This document shows, in pieces, positions 1 through 9,178 of a stretch of DNA of 64,000 nucleotides. This stretch comes from an uncultured Spartobacteria bacterium (GTDB taxonomy: Bacteria > Verrucomicrobiota > Verrucomicrobiia > Chthoniobacterales > Chthoniobacteraceae): the NCBI GenBank assembly GCA_903882875.1, contig CAIRYQ010000044.1:26192-90191 (forward strand), in the 5' to 3' direction. The notes under the pieces were generated by a model that was not told the DNA's origin, did no database searches, and saw nothing but the letters and a program-made list of their open reading frames with translations. The position numbers and the translations under genes were made by a program. Position 1 is the stretch's first letter; the number at the start of each line of letters is the position of its first letter.

Positions 1-777
1 CAGAACAACCACCAGTGGAAGATGACCACTCCGGTGCTGAAGCAGATACTCGAGGAGCCGGGCATCTTCAGCGTGGACGTGGCGACTTCGCCCGAGAAGG
101 GCAAGGGCATCGAATCGTTCCAGCCGAAGTTTTCCGACTACGCCGTCGTCGTCTCGAACTACAATGGCGAGCCGTGGTCCGCGGCGACGAAGCAGGCGTT
201 TGAGAAATACGTGAGCGGCGGCGGCGGTTTCGTGTCCGTCCACGCGGCCGACAATTCATTTCCCGAATGGCCCGCCTACAACGAGATGATCGGGCTCGGC
301 GGCTGGGGTGGGCGCAGTGAAAAGAGCGGCCCGTATCTCCGCCTGCGCGACGGCAAGTGGACGTTCGACACCACGCCCGGACGCGGCGGCAGCCACGGCA
401 AGCAGCATGAGTTCGCGCTGAACAACCGCGCTCCGGAGCATCCGATCATGAAAGGCCTGCCCGCGGCATTCATGCACCGGCAGGACGAGCTGTACAACAG
501 CCTGCGCGGCCCGGCGAAGGACGTGACCGTGCTCGCAAGCGCGATGTCCCCGAAAGACATGGGCGGCAGTGGCGAAGAGGAACCGCTCATCATGGTGATC
601 CCCTTTGGCAAAGGCCGCGTCGTGCACGATGCGCTCGGCCACGGCGCGGAGGCGGTGCACTGCGTCGCATTCGCCGTCACGCTCCAGCGTGCCACCGAGT
701 GGGCTGCGACGGGCAAGGTGGCGCAGAAAGTCCCAGCGACTTTTCCGGACGACAAGAAGAGCATTGAGCGTCCGTAG
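1..777 (+). CDS. ThuA-like domain protein (5' partial)
   Basis: The frame is already open at base 1. Residues before the first Met at 22 read QNNHQWK, which fits the N-terminal D-G-x-N-N-H segment of ThuA-like (trehalose-utilisation type, class-I-amidotransferase-like fold) proteins, so the true start lies outside the window. Other visible hallmarks are the glycine-rich turn followed by VSVHAA, the GRGGSHG stretch, and a late segment with [13 protein letters not shown]. In this phylum such proteins are often secreted and sit beside sugar dehydrogenases or heme c domain proteins. The catalytic role of the family is not settled. The 3' end is complete, and the first palindromic element begins 50 bp downstream. 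The family call is secure; the substrate is unknown. Confidence 0.85.
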   Translation, partial: QNNHQWKMTTPVLKQILEEPGIFSVDVATSPEKGKGIESFQPKFSDYAVVVSNYNGEPWSAATKQAFEKYVSGGGGFVSVHAADNSFPEWPAYNEMIGLGGWGGRSEKSGPYLRLRDGKWTFDTTPGRGGSHGKQHEFALNNRAPEHPIMKGLPAAFMHRQDELYNSLRGPAKDVTVLASAMSPKDMGGSGEEEPLIMVIPFGKGRVVHDALGHGAEAVHCVAFAVTLQRATEWAATGKVAQKVPATFPDDKKSIERP

Positions 778-826
778 TGCTTTGGTGTGCTTGCGCTCCA
801 TTGAGCGGCTTCACCGCCACGAGGCC

Positions 827-921
827 GTGACTGGCGATTGGTGAATGGTGACTGGACCTTCGGTTTTTCACGAAGCCATCCTGAACGGGACACCAGTCAC
901 TTTTCACCAGTCACCAATCAC
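827..921. repeat. Palindromic heptad-repeat element A
   Basis: Two 29-bp arms (827-855 and 893-921) are inverted repeats with five mismatches, four of them transitions. Each arm is built from degenerate 7-bp words of the type GTGAYTG. The 37-nt spacer contains a small TTCG/CGAA hairpin. The right arm covers the stop codon (918-920) of the flavoprotein gene transcribed leftward. Elements of similar build occur at 2116-2191 and 52578-52666. Confidence 0.7.
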
Positions 922-2108
922 AACTTGGCCGCCGCCCTGCCCGCGCGCATTCCAGTCGCAAAGCAGCCCTGCAGCAGGAAGCCGCCTGTCGGCGCCTCCC
1001 AATCAATCATCTCGCCTGCGCAGAAAACGCCGGGGAGCTTTTTGAGCATCAGCGATTCGTCGAGTTCGCTCCAGCACACGCCGCCCGCGCTCGATATCGC
1101 CTCGGCAATCGGACGCGGCGCGAGCAGCGGGATGCGACAGTCCTTTACTTCCGCCGCGAGCTTTTCCGAGCAATCGAACGGCCCGTGGAACTGCTCCAGC
1201 ATCGCGCACGCGGCATCGGGCAGCTTCCAGCGGATGCGCGCCTCCGCGATGAAATTGCACCGCACGGATTCCATCTTCCTCACAAGCTGCCCGGTGGAAA
1301 ACGTCGGCTTGAAATCAATGCGGATCTCCGGCGACGGCATCGTGCGCAGCGTGCGCCCGAGTTGGTAGATGAGCGTGCCCTGGATGCCGTAGCGCACGGG
1401 CATCAATTCGCCGATTGCGAGCGTGTCTCCCGCGCGCACGTGGAGATTGTGCAGGCCCTGCCCCTCGACACGCGAGCGGGTCTCCGGCGTCCACGCAACT
1501 TCCCAGCCGCAATTCGCCGAGCGCAATTCGCACACGCTGATTCCAAGCGATTGTAGGATGCCGCCCCAGCCGCCATCTGATCCCGTCTCCGGCCACGAGC
1601 CGCCGCCGAGCGCCAGCACCACTGCGTCATGCTCGTGAGCGGTCGCATCATTTTCAAAAAGCACCGTCAGCGGCGTGCCCGGCCGCAGCCCACTCCAGCG
1701 GTGATTCACCGCAAACTGCACGCCCGCACTCCGCAGCCGCGCGACCCATCGGCGCAGCAGCGGCGCGGCCTTCTTCATCACCGGAAATACTTTGCCGCCC
1801 GATGACGCGAATGTCTCCACGCCGAGATCGAACGCCCACTTGCGCAACGCCGCGCTGTCGAACTCCGCAAGGCAATCGCGCCAGAAATTCGCAGGCATCT
1901 CCCCTCCTGAATACATGCTGGCGAACTTCCCGGGCTCCGCCGTGTTCGTGAGATTCAGCCCGCTCTTTCCCGCGACGAGAAATTTCCTGCCGACCGAGCG
2001 CTTCGCATCATACACCGTCACCAACGCACCGGCCTGCACCGCGACTTCCGCGGCCCGCAGTCCCGCGGGACCGCCGCCGATCACGGCGATGCTTTTCGGC
2101 GCGCTCAC
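918..2108 (-). CDS. BaiN/PP_4765-type FAD-dependent flavoprotein (TIGR03862-like)
   Basis: A 396-residue NAD(P)/FAD oxidoreductase of the HI0933/YhiN group. The N-terminus carries the dinucleotide fold GGGPAGL, followed by [16 protein letters not shown], the signature of this group. The segment [13 protein letters not shown] and a Trp-rich centre point to the PP_4765 (TIGR03862) subgroup rather than to true BaiN. The C-terminus has [17 protein letters not shown], the second FAD-contact region. The frame is open further upstream, but that part is the translation of the palindrome at 2116-2191, so I place the start at GTG 2108, just before the SxIAVIGGG strand. No clear Shine-Dalgarno precedes it. 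The gene is bracketed by palindromic elements on both sides. Physiological substrate unknown. Confidence 0.85.
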   Translation of the reverse strand: MSAPKSIAVIGGGPAGLRAAEVAVQAGALVTVYDAKRSVGRKFLVAGKSGLNLTNTAEPGKFASMYSGGEMPANFWRDCLAEFDSAALRKWAFDLGVETFASSGGKVFPVMKKAAPLLRRWVARLRSAGVQFAVNHRWSGLRPGTPLTVLFENDATAHEHDAVVLALGGGSWPETGSDGGWGGILQSLGISVCELRSANCGWEVAWTPETRSRVEGQGLHNLHVRAGDTLAIGELMPVRYGIQGTLIYQLGRTLRTMPSPEIRIDFKPTFSTGQLVRKMESVRCNFIAEARIRWKLPDAACAMLEQFHGPFDCSEKLAAEVKDCRIPLLAPRPIAEAISSAGGVCWSELDESLMLKKLPGVFCAGEMIDWEAPTGGFLLQGCFATGMRAGRAAAKL

Positions 2109-2115
2109 GTCACTT

Positions 2116-2191
2116 GGAATTTGGAAGCCATGAAACCCGGAAAGGAAAAAATCAACGCCCTCATTTCCTGGCTTCATGGCTTCCAAATTCC
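2116..2191. repeat. Palindromic element B
   Basis: Inverted repeat with 27-bp arms (2116-2142 and 2165-2191), only two mismatches and a 22-nt loop. The arms are purine-rich on one strand, with repeated GGAA/TGAA words at 7-8 bp spacing. It fills the gap between the ribBA stop and the flavoprotein start and would form a strong hairpin in a read-through transcript. It lacks a following T-run on either strand, so it is not a standard intrinsic terminator. Confidence 0.75.
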
Positions 2192-2206
2192 TCCTGCTAA
2201 TGCGCG

Positions 2207-3415
2207 CTAGAGCAGATGGCCCATCTTGGTCCGCTTGGTTTCGAGATATTTTGCGTTGTGCCGGTTCGGCACGGACTTCAGCGGGACCACCTCGACGATT
2301 TTCAATCCGTAGCCATCGAGGCCGATGACTTTTTTCGGATTGTTCGTCATGAAGCGCATCTTGCGCACGCCGAGGTCGTGGAGAATCTGCGCGCCGACTC
2401 CGTAGTCGCGCAGCTCCGGCGCGAAACCGAGCTTGATGTTCGCCTCCACCGTGTCGAGTCCCTCCTCCTGCAGCTTGTAGGCGTGGATTTTCGCGGGCAG
2501 CCCGATGCCGCGCCCCTCGTGCTGGCGCATGTAGAGCAGCACGCCGTTGCCCGCCTTCTCGATGAGTTGCATCGCGCGGTGAAGCTGCGTGCCGCAATCG
2601 CACCGCAACGAGCCGAGCACATCGCCGGTGAGGCATTCGCTGTGGACGCGCACGAGCGCGGGGCGCTTCGCGGAAATCTTTCCCTTCACCAGCGCGAGGT
2701 GGTGCGCGCCATCCACCAGCGAACGGTAGAGGTGCAGATCAAATTCGCCGAATTGCGTCGGCATTTTCACCACCTGCTCGCGCTCGATGAGCCGCTCGCT
2801 CCGCCGCCGGTAGGCAATGAGGTCGCTGATGCTGCACAGCTTCAGCTTGTGCTTTTTCTTGAACGCCAGCAGCTCCGGCAGCCGCGCCATGCTGCCGTCG
2901 GCGTTCATGATTTCGCAAATGACTCCCGCTGGCTGGAGCCCTGCGAGGCGCGCGAGATCCACGCTCGCCTCCGTGTGGCCCGCACGGCGCAGCACGCCGC
3001 CGTCCTTCGCACGCAACGGAAAGATGTGGCCCGGCTGCACGAGTTCGTTTGGCGCGGACTTCGGATCCGCGAGCACGCCGATCGTCCTTGCTCGATCAGC
3101 GGCGCTGATGCCCGTGCTGATTCCCTTCGCGGCGTCCACGGTCACGGTGAAGTCCGTCTTGTACGACTCGCGGTTTTCGCGGGCCATGCGTTCGAGCCCG
3201 AGCGCGTCCGCGCGTTCCTCGGTGATCGGTGCGCAGATGAGCCCGCGCCCGTGTGTCGCCATGAAATTAACTGTCGCCGGCGTCACTTTTTCCGCGGCCA
3301 TCACCAGGTCGCCCTCGTTCTCACGGTCCGCGTCGTCCGTCACGATCACCATGCGCCCCGCGCGGATGTCGCGGATGACGTCTTCTATCGGGTCGAACTT
3401 TGCAGAGGTGGCCAT
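2207..3415 (-). CDS. ribBA: Bifunctional DHBP synthase / GTP cyclohydrolase II
   Basis: A 402-residue two-domain riboflavin enzyme. The N-terminal RibB half (about 1-200) makes 3,4-dihydroxy-2-butanone 4-phosphate from ribulose 5-phosphate. It shows [13 protein letters not shown], the THGRGLIC loop and [11 protein letters not shown]. The C-terminal RibA half opens the imidazole ring of GTP. It shows the zinc cysteines in SECLTGD and LRCDCG, and the [10 protein letters not shown] active-site segment. The start was placed at ATG 3415 (MATSAKFDP). An in-frame Met 23 codons upstream would add a non-conserved extension. No FMN riboswitch fits in the short leader. The gene stands alone among riboflavin genes here. 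Confidence 0.95.
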   Translation of the reverse strand: MATSAKFDPIEDVIRDIRAGRMVIVTDDADRENEGDLVMAAEKVTPATVNFMATHGRGLICAPITEERADALGLERMARENRESYKTDFTVTVDAAKGISTGISAADRARTIGVLADPKSAPNELVQPGHIFPLRAKDGGVLRRAGHTEASVDLARLAGLQPAGVICEIMNADGSMARLPELLAFKKKHKLKLCSISDLIAYRRRSERLIEREQVVKMPTQFGEFDLHLYRSLVDGAHHLALVKGKISAKRPALVRVHSECLTGDVLGSLRCDCGTQLHRAMQLIEKAGNGVLLYMRQHEGRGIGLPAKIHAYKLQEEGLDTVEANIKLGFAPELRDYGVGAQILHDLGVRKMRFMTNNPKKVIGLDGYGLKIVEVVPLKSVPNRHNAKYLETKRTKMGHLL

Positions 3416-3520
3416 TGCCGGAAGAGTGCTGGCGGGACGCGGCAATTCAAAGGGTGAAAATGTCACGGTGAAAAATCCGGACAACTTTCCCCATTCCGCA
3501 GCCTGCGCTTCGCGTTCCCC

Positions 3521-4492
3521 TCACTTCTTCGCCCGGCGGATCACGATCTCCGTGCGGCGGTGCCCCTGCATTTCCTCGATGGTGCCGTCGAGCGGCACAC
3601 CCTCGGCGGGACGCGTGGAGCCGTAGCCGACGGTCTTCACATTCTGCGGCGGGATGTTCATGTTTGCGACGAACCACGCCCGCACGGCCTCGGCGCGGCG
3701 CTCGCTGAGCTTCTGGTTGTACTCCGGCGTCCCGGTCGGATCGGTGTGGCCTTCGATCGTGAAATTCGCCGTCTCGATTTCCTTGCCGAGAAATTTTCTT
3801 AGCGCCTCGGCGATCTTGTCGAGTTCGATGCGTCCGTCGTTGCTCACATCCGAGCTGTCGTATCCGAAGGTGAGATTGCCCGGCAGCGAGAGGCGCCGGC
3901 TTTGCCCGCTTCCTTTGGCGAGACCGCTCAGGATGCCTTCGACATTCTGTCCCGCGACCTGGATCGCCTTCGCGGTGCCGTCGCCGTCGGGGCCGGGATC
4001 GGTCTGCTGGCGCGCAAAGACTTTTGGCCCGGTGCGGCCCGAGTTGAAAAACGAGTCGTCGAGCTTCGGCAGCAAATCGTCCGGGTTGATCTTCGGCGTC
4101 GTATTGACCTTCGCCATCTCGATCACCGGCTTTTCGTCCGGTAGCAGCTTCGAGGTGTCCATTTCCTTGTGCTTGGTGGAGACGCTGATCTCGTCCGGCT
4201 TCGGCAGTTCCGTGGGCAGTGTGAGATCCTTTTTCGGCTCCACCTTTTTCTCAGGCAGCACCATTTTCACCTCGTCCTTTTTCGGCTTGTCTTCGATGAC
4301 TTTCACACGGTGCAGCGTGGATTCCACCTTCGTGGGCAGATCCGGCGGGCCGAAATTTTCCAGCGTCTTGGCGTTAAAAAAAACCGCGAGGCCCGCGTGG
4401 ACGACAAGCGACCCGGTGAGCGCCGTGATGAACCACCCGCGTGTCAGCGAGGGCGGCTGCTGCTGTTCGGTGAAAGCGTCGTAGCGTGACAT
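3521..4492 (-). CDS. OmpA-family protein with TonB-like N-terminus
   Basis: A 323-residue envelope protein. A short cytoplasmic N-terminus precedes one membrane helix (about residues 20-40, WFITALTGSLVVHAGLAVFF). A long Lys/Pro/Glu-rich linker follows (about 50-170), of the sort found in TonB/TolA proteins that span the periplasm. The C-terminal 120 residues are an OmpA/MotB peptidoglycan-binding domain with EGHTDPTG, the NQKLSERRAEAV helix and VGYGSTRP. The likely role is tethering the inner membrane to peptidoglycan. In-frame Met codons at 4501 and 4504 would add 3-4 residues. It is separated from the PIG-L gene on the same strand by about 100 bp. Family architecture is clear; its partner system is not visible here. 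Confidence 0.85.
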   Translation of the reverse strand: MSRYDAFTEQQQPPSLTRGWFITALTGSLVVHAGLAVFFNAKTLENFGPPDLPTKVESTLHRVKVIEDKPKKDEVKMVLPEKKVEPKKDLTLPTELPKPDEISVSTKHKEMDTSKLLPDEKPVIEMAKVNTTPKINPDDLLPKLDDSFFNSGRTGPKVFARQQTDPGPDGDGTAKAIQVAGQNVEGILSGLAKGSGQSRRLSLPGNLTFGYDSSDVSNDGRIELDKIAEALRKFLGKEIETANFTIEGHTDPTGTPEYNQKLSERRAEAVRAWFVANMNIPPQNVKTVGYGSTRPAEGVPLDGTIEEMQGHRRTEIVIRRAKK

Positions 4493-4593
4493 CGGCTGCA
4501 TCATTACAGCGGGGAGGGGAGAAATGCAAACATGGGCGCGAAGGCGAGGTAAGCGGGGCTTGATGCGCCGGAGCCTTTGAAAAAGGGGCCGCG

Positions 4594-5283
4594 CTACAGG
4601 ATGTCCACCGCGTGCGTGTTCATCGCCCGGAGCGCCTCCGCAAATTTCACCCCGCACGCGGCGCCGCGATAGCGCGAGATGTTTGCCTTCGCTGCCTGCG
4701 CTGCGTCTGGTTCCGCTGCGTCGAACGGTTTGTTGCGCACGAACGCCATTAGCTGGCCGAGCCATTCCATCGCGGGCACCCACAGGTCGGTCACATTCAC
4801 AAACGTGTCCGGCTCGAATCCGATCGTGTGGCCGGGGCCGTTGTCGTAGCAGTAGATCTGCCGCGGCGCGCGTGCCTTCGGGTCGTTCAAAATCGTCCCG
4901 GCCTGGCGCAGCGCGATTTTGCTCAGCGCCGCGGCCGCCTCGTGGTCGGGATGCCGGTCGTGATGCCACAGCATGAATGCCACGTCCGGCGCGACTTCTG
5001 CGACAACACGCGCGACGGCCCTCTTACTGTCGTGCGTCACTTCGATCCCACCCGATGCGAAATCGAGGAAACGCATCTCGATCCCGTGAAAATGCGCAAG
5101 CTGCGTGCTTGTCTCGATCAGTCCTCGCTCGCGGCCTTTCACCGGCGGCCAGTTCGTGTAGTCGCCGATGAGCGAGAGCACGACGACGCGCCAGTCCTTG
5201 CGCACCGCATCGAGGAGGATGCCGGGAATGCCGAACACGCAGTCGTCGTAGTGCGCGCCGATGGCGAGGAGTGTCTTGCTCAT
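4594..5283 (-). CDS. PIG-L/LmbE family deacetylase
   Basis: A 229-residue zinc-dependent N-acetylglucosaminyl deacetylase-like protein. The first metal motif reads GAHYDD (usual A-H-P-D-D with Tyr for Pro) near residues 9-14. The second is HPDHEAAA near residue 117, preceded by LWHHDRH. Members act on GlcNAc-containing small molecules or lipids such as mycothiol, bacillithiol or phosphatidylinositol precursors. In PVC bacteria many paralogues are of unknown substrate. The gene lies 46 bp downstream of the DUF1549/DUF1553 gene on the same strand and may be cotranscribed with it. Confidence 0.9.
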   Translation of the reverse strand: MSKTLLAIGAHYDDCVFGIPGILLDAVRKDWRVVVLSLIGDYTNWPPVKGRERGLIETSTQLAHFHGIEMRFLDFASGGIEVTHDSKRAVARVVAEVAPDVAFMLWHHDRHPDHEAAAALSKIALRQAGTILNDPKARAPRQIYCYDNGPGHTIGFEPDTFVNVTDLWVPAMEWLGQLMAFVRNKPFDAAEPDAAQAAKANISRYRGAACGVKFAEALRAMNTHAVDIL

Positions 5284-5329
5284 GTGCGCAGCGGCTGCAA
5301 TCGGATGCGGAAAATTCGGCCCGCGAGTC

Positions 5330-8300
5330 CTACCGGTTGAACAGAAACGCCGGCGTGTTCACCAGCGCCCAGACGAGATCCTGCGAGCCGGTGAGTCGGC
5401 GGTTGGTCATCTGGGTCTTGCTCTGCTCCGCGTCCGCGCGGAGCTGCACGAGTTTCGGGTCAATGCGGATCGGCTCCTCGGCTTTGGTGAGCGCGCCACG
5501 GCGCTCGACGATGCCGGGATCGGCCGGCAGCGGCATCTGGTTCTTTGCGAGCGTGAGGCGGCGCTTCACGAGATCCGGATCGTTGTCCTTCCAATAGGCG
5601 GTGATGGCGGCCTTGTCCTCATTGCTGCGCAACGCCGCGGGCTTTTTCAGCGCCTCGGTCACGGCGATCGGCAGGCCGAAGCTCAGCGGTGAGCTCCCCG
5701 TGGTGACGTAGAGCCGGAAGCGCGCGATGTTGAAGCCCGCCGCACGCGGCTGGTTGAGTTCGAAGCGCAGGCGCAGGCCATTCGCGTCGCCGAGGGGCTT
5801 CGCGAGCGCGAACGCCGCGTAGTGCGGCATGCCGACCTGCTGCGCGATCGCCCAGCCGTTGTTGCCGTCGCCCTTCTTGTCATCAATCGCCTTTGCGGGT
5901 TCAAAATTCGGCTGGCTGAAGTCCGCGGCCGCGCCGTTGAATTTCGCGTCGTCAATCTGCTTCTTGCTCCCGAACGCCCCGGTCTTCAGCGAGATTTCGC
6001 CGAGGACAAAATTGCCCGCCGCAAATCCGGGTCCGAATGCCGCCGCGTTCGCATCGGGCAGCACCTCGATCATCACGCCGGTGATTCCCGTAAGCTTGGT
6101 GTCGGCGACCACGGTGTAGTCGGTGGATTTTGCCGCGCCGCCGCTCGCGCGGATCGTGCCGTCGGGCTGCTTCATTATGTCCACGCCGCCGGTCGCCTTT
6201 GGCTCGATGAGATCGAGCGGCACCCAGCCCGTGTAGGTCTTCGCGATCGGCACGGTCGCCTCGAAATTCGCCTGCGCCGCCGCGAGCTTCGTCTCTTCGT
6301 ATTCCTTCACGGCCTTCTCCGCGGTCGCCACGCTCTCGACGCGCTTCTTCTCGGCCTCGGCGATCTTCGGCGCAGCTTCTTTTTCGTAGCGCACAAGTTC
6401 CGTCTTCGCCGCTGCGATCGCCGCTGTGCGTTCCGTCTCCAGCTTCGCAATGACGGGAGCCTGTTCCTTTTCCTTCGCGTCGAGCGCGGCGAGCAGATTC
6501 TTGTGCTCCTGCTCGATGCCTGCCCATGCCTCCAGCGTGCGCGCAATTTCCCCCTCGCCCGCGGGACGGCTGAGGACGCGGGCAAAAATTTCGTCAATGA
6601 GACGGCGATCATCCGGCTGTGCGGCGACGAGCTTGGGCAGAGCATTGCTCGGATCGCCGATTGCGTCGGCGATGGCCGGGCCGCTGAGCAGCGCCATCAC
6701 GCTGCCGAGGCGGAGGTCGCTGCTGCGCTCGCACTCACACGCGCTCTCACGCGCGGGGCGTCCGGCATTCGCGAGGAATCCGCTCGGCAGATCGGCTTGC
6801 GAATCCGCGAGCATTCCGGCGCGTACGCCGCCGGGCAGACGCGATCCCGCACCGGTCACTTTCAGCACGGAATCGTAGAGCACCTCGGCGGGCAGCCTGC
6901 GTGCGAGCGCGTGCGAGTAGTTCGTCTTGTCGTCCTCGTTCCACTGGTTTGTCGCGAGCGCGAGCTGGTAGGTGCGCGACTTGCAGATTGCACGCAGCAC
7001 ATGCCGCACGTCGAAATTATGTGCGATGAATTCCCTCGTGAGATATTCAAGCAGTTCGGGATTCGTCGCCGGGTTGCCCGCGCGGATGTCGTCGAGCGGC
7101 TCGATGATGCCGGTGCCGAGCAGGTAGCCCCACTGGCGGTTCACGTAGCTGGAGGCAAAGTAGCGGTTGTCCGCGGAGGTGATCCATGCGGCGAGCTGTT
7201 CGCGGCGCGAGCCCGCGCTTTCGGCCTTCGCAGGGAAGGGGAATGTCGGCTCGGCGACCTTGTTGGTGCGAAGATGGATCATGTCGCCTTTCGGCTGATC
7301 CTTTACGATTTCAAAAAGCGCGCGCGGCTTTTCCACCGCCGTGCCGACCAGCTTCGCGCCACCCGCCGCGGGATCATCCGCAAACGACACCTGTGAAAAA
7401 AATGCACCGAGGTGATAATACTGATCCTGCGTCCACCGCTCGAACGGATGGTCGTGGCACTTGTTGCAGTTGAAGCGCGTCGCGAGGAAGAGGTGCGTCG
7501 TGTTCTCCATCGTCTCCGCGGGGTCGCGCAGGATCTTCCAGTAGCTCGCGGCGGGGTTCTCCTTGTTCGAGCCGGATGCGGTCACGATTTTTCGCACGAA
7601 CTGATCGTAGGGCGTGTTGTCCGCGATCTCCTTGCGGATCCAGTCGCGGAAAAGTTGCACGCCCTGGGCACCGAGGAATTTCGAGTTCACCTGGAGCAGG
7701 TCGCACCACTTGTTCGTCGCGTGCTCGACGAATTCCGGTGAGCCGATGAGACGGTCAATCACCGCATCGCGCTTCTCGCGCAGCGGCTTTTCATCGGCGA
7801 GGAATGCGCGCAGCTCCTCGGAGGTCGGCGGCTGGCCGGTGAGATCGAGATACACGCGGCGGAGAAAATCCGCATCGCCGCACACTTCCGACGGCGCGAT
7901 TTTCATCCGCTGCCATTTTGCAGCGACGAGTTCGTCAATGCGGCCCCACGTCTCCGTCTGCTTCCAGACAAAGCCGCTGCGGTCGCCCATCACTGTGAGC
8001 GTGGTTGCCGCGTAATTTCCCTCGTAGCGCGCGAGCACCGGCGCTTCGCCGCGGCGCAGCGTGTTGATGAGCGCGTTCGTCTCCGGTATCGCAGCGGCGA
8101 CATCGCCGTTGCCGCTGTCCACGAACGCCTCCGCCGTCACGTCGCGCGTCTTGCCGTCGGAAAAAGTCGCGACCACGCGGAACTGCTGCCGCGCGCCCGG
8201 CTCGGGCACGACGGGATTTTTCGGGAACACCTCGATGGACTTCACGCGTTCCACGCCGAGGTCCAGCTTCGCGCCGTCCGCGATCCACGCGCGCAGGATC

Positions 8301-9010
8301 CCGTAATATTTCTCGCCGAGCTTCGTGCGCTGGCCGCCCTCGTGCGGCACGCCGGCGGTGGATTTCAGAAGCATCAGCGAATCATCCGGTGATGCCGCGT
8401 TCAGCCGCCGTCCGGCGAGATCGTCCTTCAGCGAGCGTACATCGAAAATCGGATCATAGCCGCGCAGCGAGAGCTTGAAGCCGTATTTGCCTTCCTTCGC
8501 GCCGTGGCACGTGCCCGCGTTGCAGCCGAGCTTCGTCATCACGGGATTCACGTCGCGGATGAAATCCACGGTCGCATTTTCCACAATGCCGCCGACCTCG
8601 ATCGCGGCCGATGCCTTCTGCCCGGCAATCTCCGCATTCAGCGTAGTCGAGCCATTTTTCCGCGCTTCGATGTGACCCGATTTCGATACATCCGCGCAGC
8701 CGCCTCCGAGCTTCAGGGAGGCGAGCCGCGTGACATCCGCGACCTCGCCGGACTGGAGCTTTGCGAAAACGATCACCTGCGCCGCCGCGAATTTTCCGTC
8801 GAGCGCGATCTTTGCCGGCTCGATGGTGAGGGAGACGATCTTCTGCTTAGGCATCGTCTCCGTGGCTGGCTGCATCATCGGGGCATCCGCGGCGGAGAGC
8901 GTCGCGGGCAGCGCGAGGGATGCGAGCAGGGATGCGAGCAGGGATGCGAGCAGGGAGAGGGATGCGAGCAGGGAGAGGGATGCGAGCAGGGAGAGGGAGG
9001 TGATTTTCAT
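5330..9010 (-). CDS. DUF1549/DUF1553 domain protein with CxxxxCH motif and coiled coil
   Basis: A 1226-residue secreted protein of a type highly expanded in Planctomycetota and Verrucomicrobiota. After an unusually repetitive signal peptide it has an Ig-like/BIG2 segment and a cytochrome-like motif GCNAGTCHGA near residue 168. A second Ig-like region follows, then DUF1549 (from about 355, with DFLRRVYLDLTGQPPT) and DUF1553 (about 590-815, with REQLAAWITS and NPELLEYLTREF). Unusually, a Lys/Glu/Ala-rich coiled coil (about 845-920) and a further beta-rich segment, FELNQPRAAGFNIARF-containing, are inserted before the C-terminal end, which closes with LVWALVNTPAFLFNR as usual. These proteins are thought to take part in degradation of complex or sulfated polysaccharides, often with a DUF1501 partner. 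None is encoded here. Confidence 0.85.
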   Translation of the reverse strand: MKITSLSLLASLSLLASLSLLASLLASLLASLALPATLSAADAPMMQPATETMPKQKIVSLTIEPAKIALDGKFAAAQVIVFAKLQSGEVADVTRLASLKLGGGCADVSKSGHIEARKNGSTTLNAEIAGQKASAAIEVGGIVENATVDFIRDVNPVMTKLGCNAGTCHGAKEGKYGFKLSLRGYDPIFDVRSLKDDLAGRRLNAASPDDSLMLLKSTAGVPHEGGQRTKLGEKYYGILRAWIADGAKLDLGVERVKSIEVFPKNPVVPEPGARQQFRVVATFSDGKTRDVTAEAFVDSGNGDVAAAIPETNALINTLRRGEAPVLARYEGNYAATTLTVMGDRSGFVWKQTETWGRIDELVAAKWQRMKIAPSEVCGDADFLRRVYLDLTGQPPTSEELRAFLADEKPLREKRDAVIDRLIGSPEFVEHATNKWCDLLQVNSKFLGAQGVQLFRDWIRKEIADNTPYDQFVRKIVTASGSNKENPAASYWKILRDPAETMENTTHLFLATRFNCNKCHDHPFERWTQDQYYHLGAFFSQVSFADDPAAGGAKLVGTAVEKPRALFEIVKDQPKGDMIHLRTNKVAEPTFPFPAKAESAGSRREQLAAWITSADNRYFASSYVNRQWGYLLGTGIIEPLDDIRAGNPATNPELLEYLTREFIAHNFDVRHVLRAICKSRTYQLALATNQWNEDDKTNYSHALARRLPAEVLYDSVLKVTGAGSRLPGGVRAGMLADSQADLPSGFLANAGRPARESACECERSSDLRLGSVMALLSGPAIADAIGDPSNALPKLVAAQPDDRRLIDEIFARVLSRPAGEGEIARTLEAWAGIEQEHKNLLAALDAKEKEQAPVIAKLETERTAAIAAAKTELVRYEKEAAPKIAEAEKKRVESVATAEKAVKEYEETKLAAAQANFEATVPIAKTYTGWVPLDLIEPKATGGVDIMKQPDGTIRASGGAAKSTDYTVVADTKLTGITGVMIEVLPDANAAAFGPGFAAGNFVLGEISLKTGAFGSKKQIDDAKFNGAAADFSQPNFEPAKAIDDKKGDGNNGWAIAQQVGMPHYAAFALAKPLGDANGLRLRFELNQPRAAGFNIARFRLYVTTGSSPLSFGLPIAVTEALKKPAALRSNEDKAAITAYWKDNDPDLVKRRLTLAKNQMPLPADPGIVERRGALTKAEEPIRIDPKLVQLRADAEQSKTQMTNRRLTGSQDLVWALVNTPAFLFNR
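8917..8994. repeat. 12/18-bp tandem repeat in signal-peptide coding region
   Basis: Five copies of the 12-mer GGGATGCGAGCA lie at 8917, 8929, 8941, 8959 and 8977. The last three are followed by a 6-bp GGGAGA unit. On the minus strand the array encodes the alternating Leu-Leu-Ala-Ser / Leu-Ser repeats of the signal peptide of the DUF1549/1553 protein. All units are multiples of 3, so copy-number change would keep the frame. Confidence 0.9.
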
Positions 9011-9178
9011 AGGGAAATAAATGGCGAAGGAGAAACCGGGGCGTGAGGTGACTCTTAGTGCGGACAGTGTGCGAAGGCGGCAAGATGCGAAACCGCAAAT
9101 CCGCCCGCATTGAACCGCCCGAAGAAGAAAGCTGAAACGACCGCTCGCATCCGGGCAAAATTGTGCGATGATGGCCGA

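Noticed and set aside
3416..3520. Possible FMN riboswitch before ribBA
   Set aside because: The leader is too short and none of the conserved RFN segments is present.
5822..7396. 524-codon plus-strand open frame
   Set aside because: It is the shadow of the DUF1549/1553 gene: Arg/Gly/Ala-rich with no motif.
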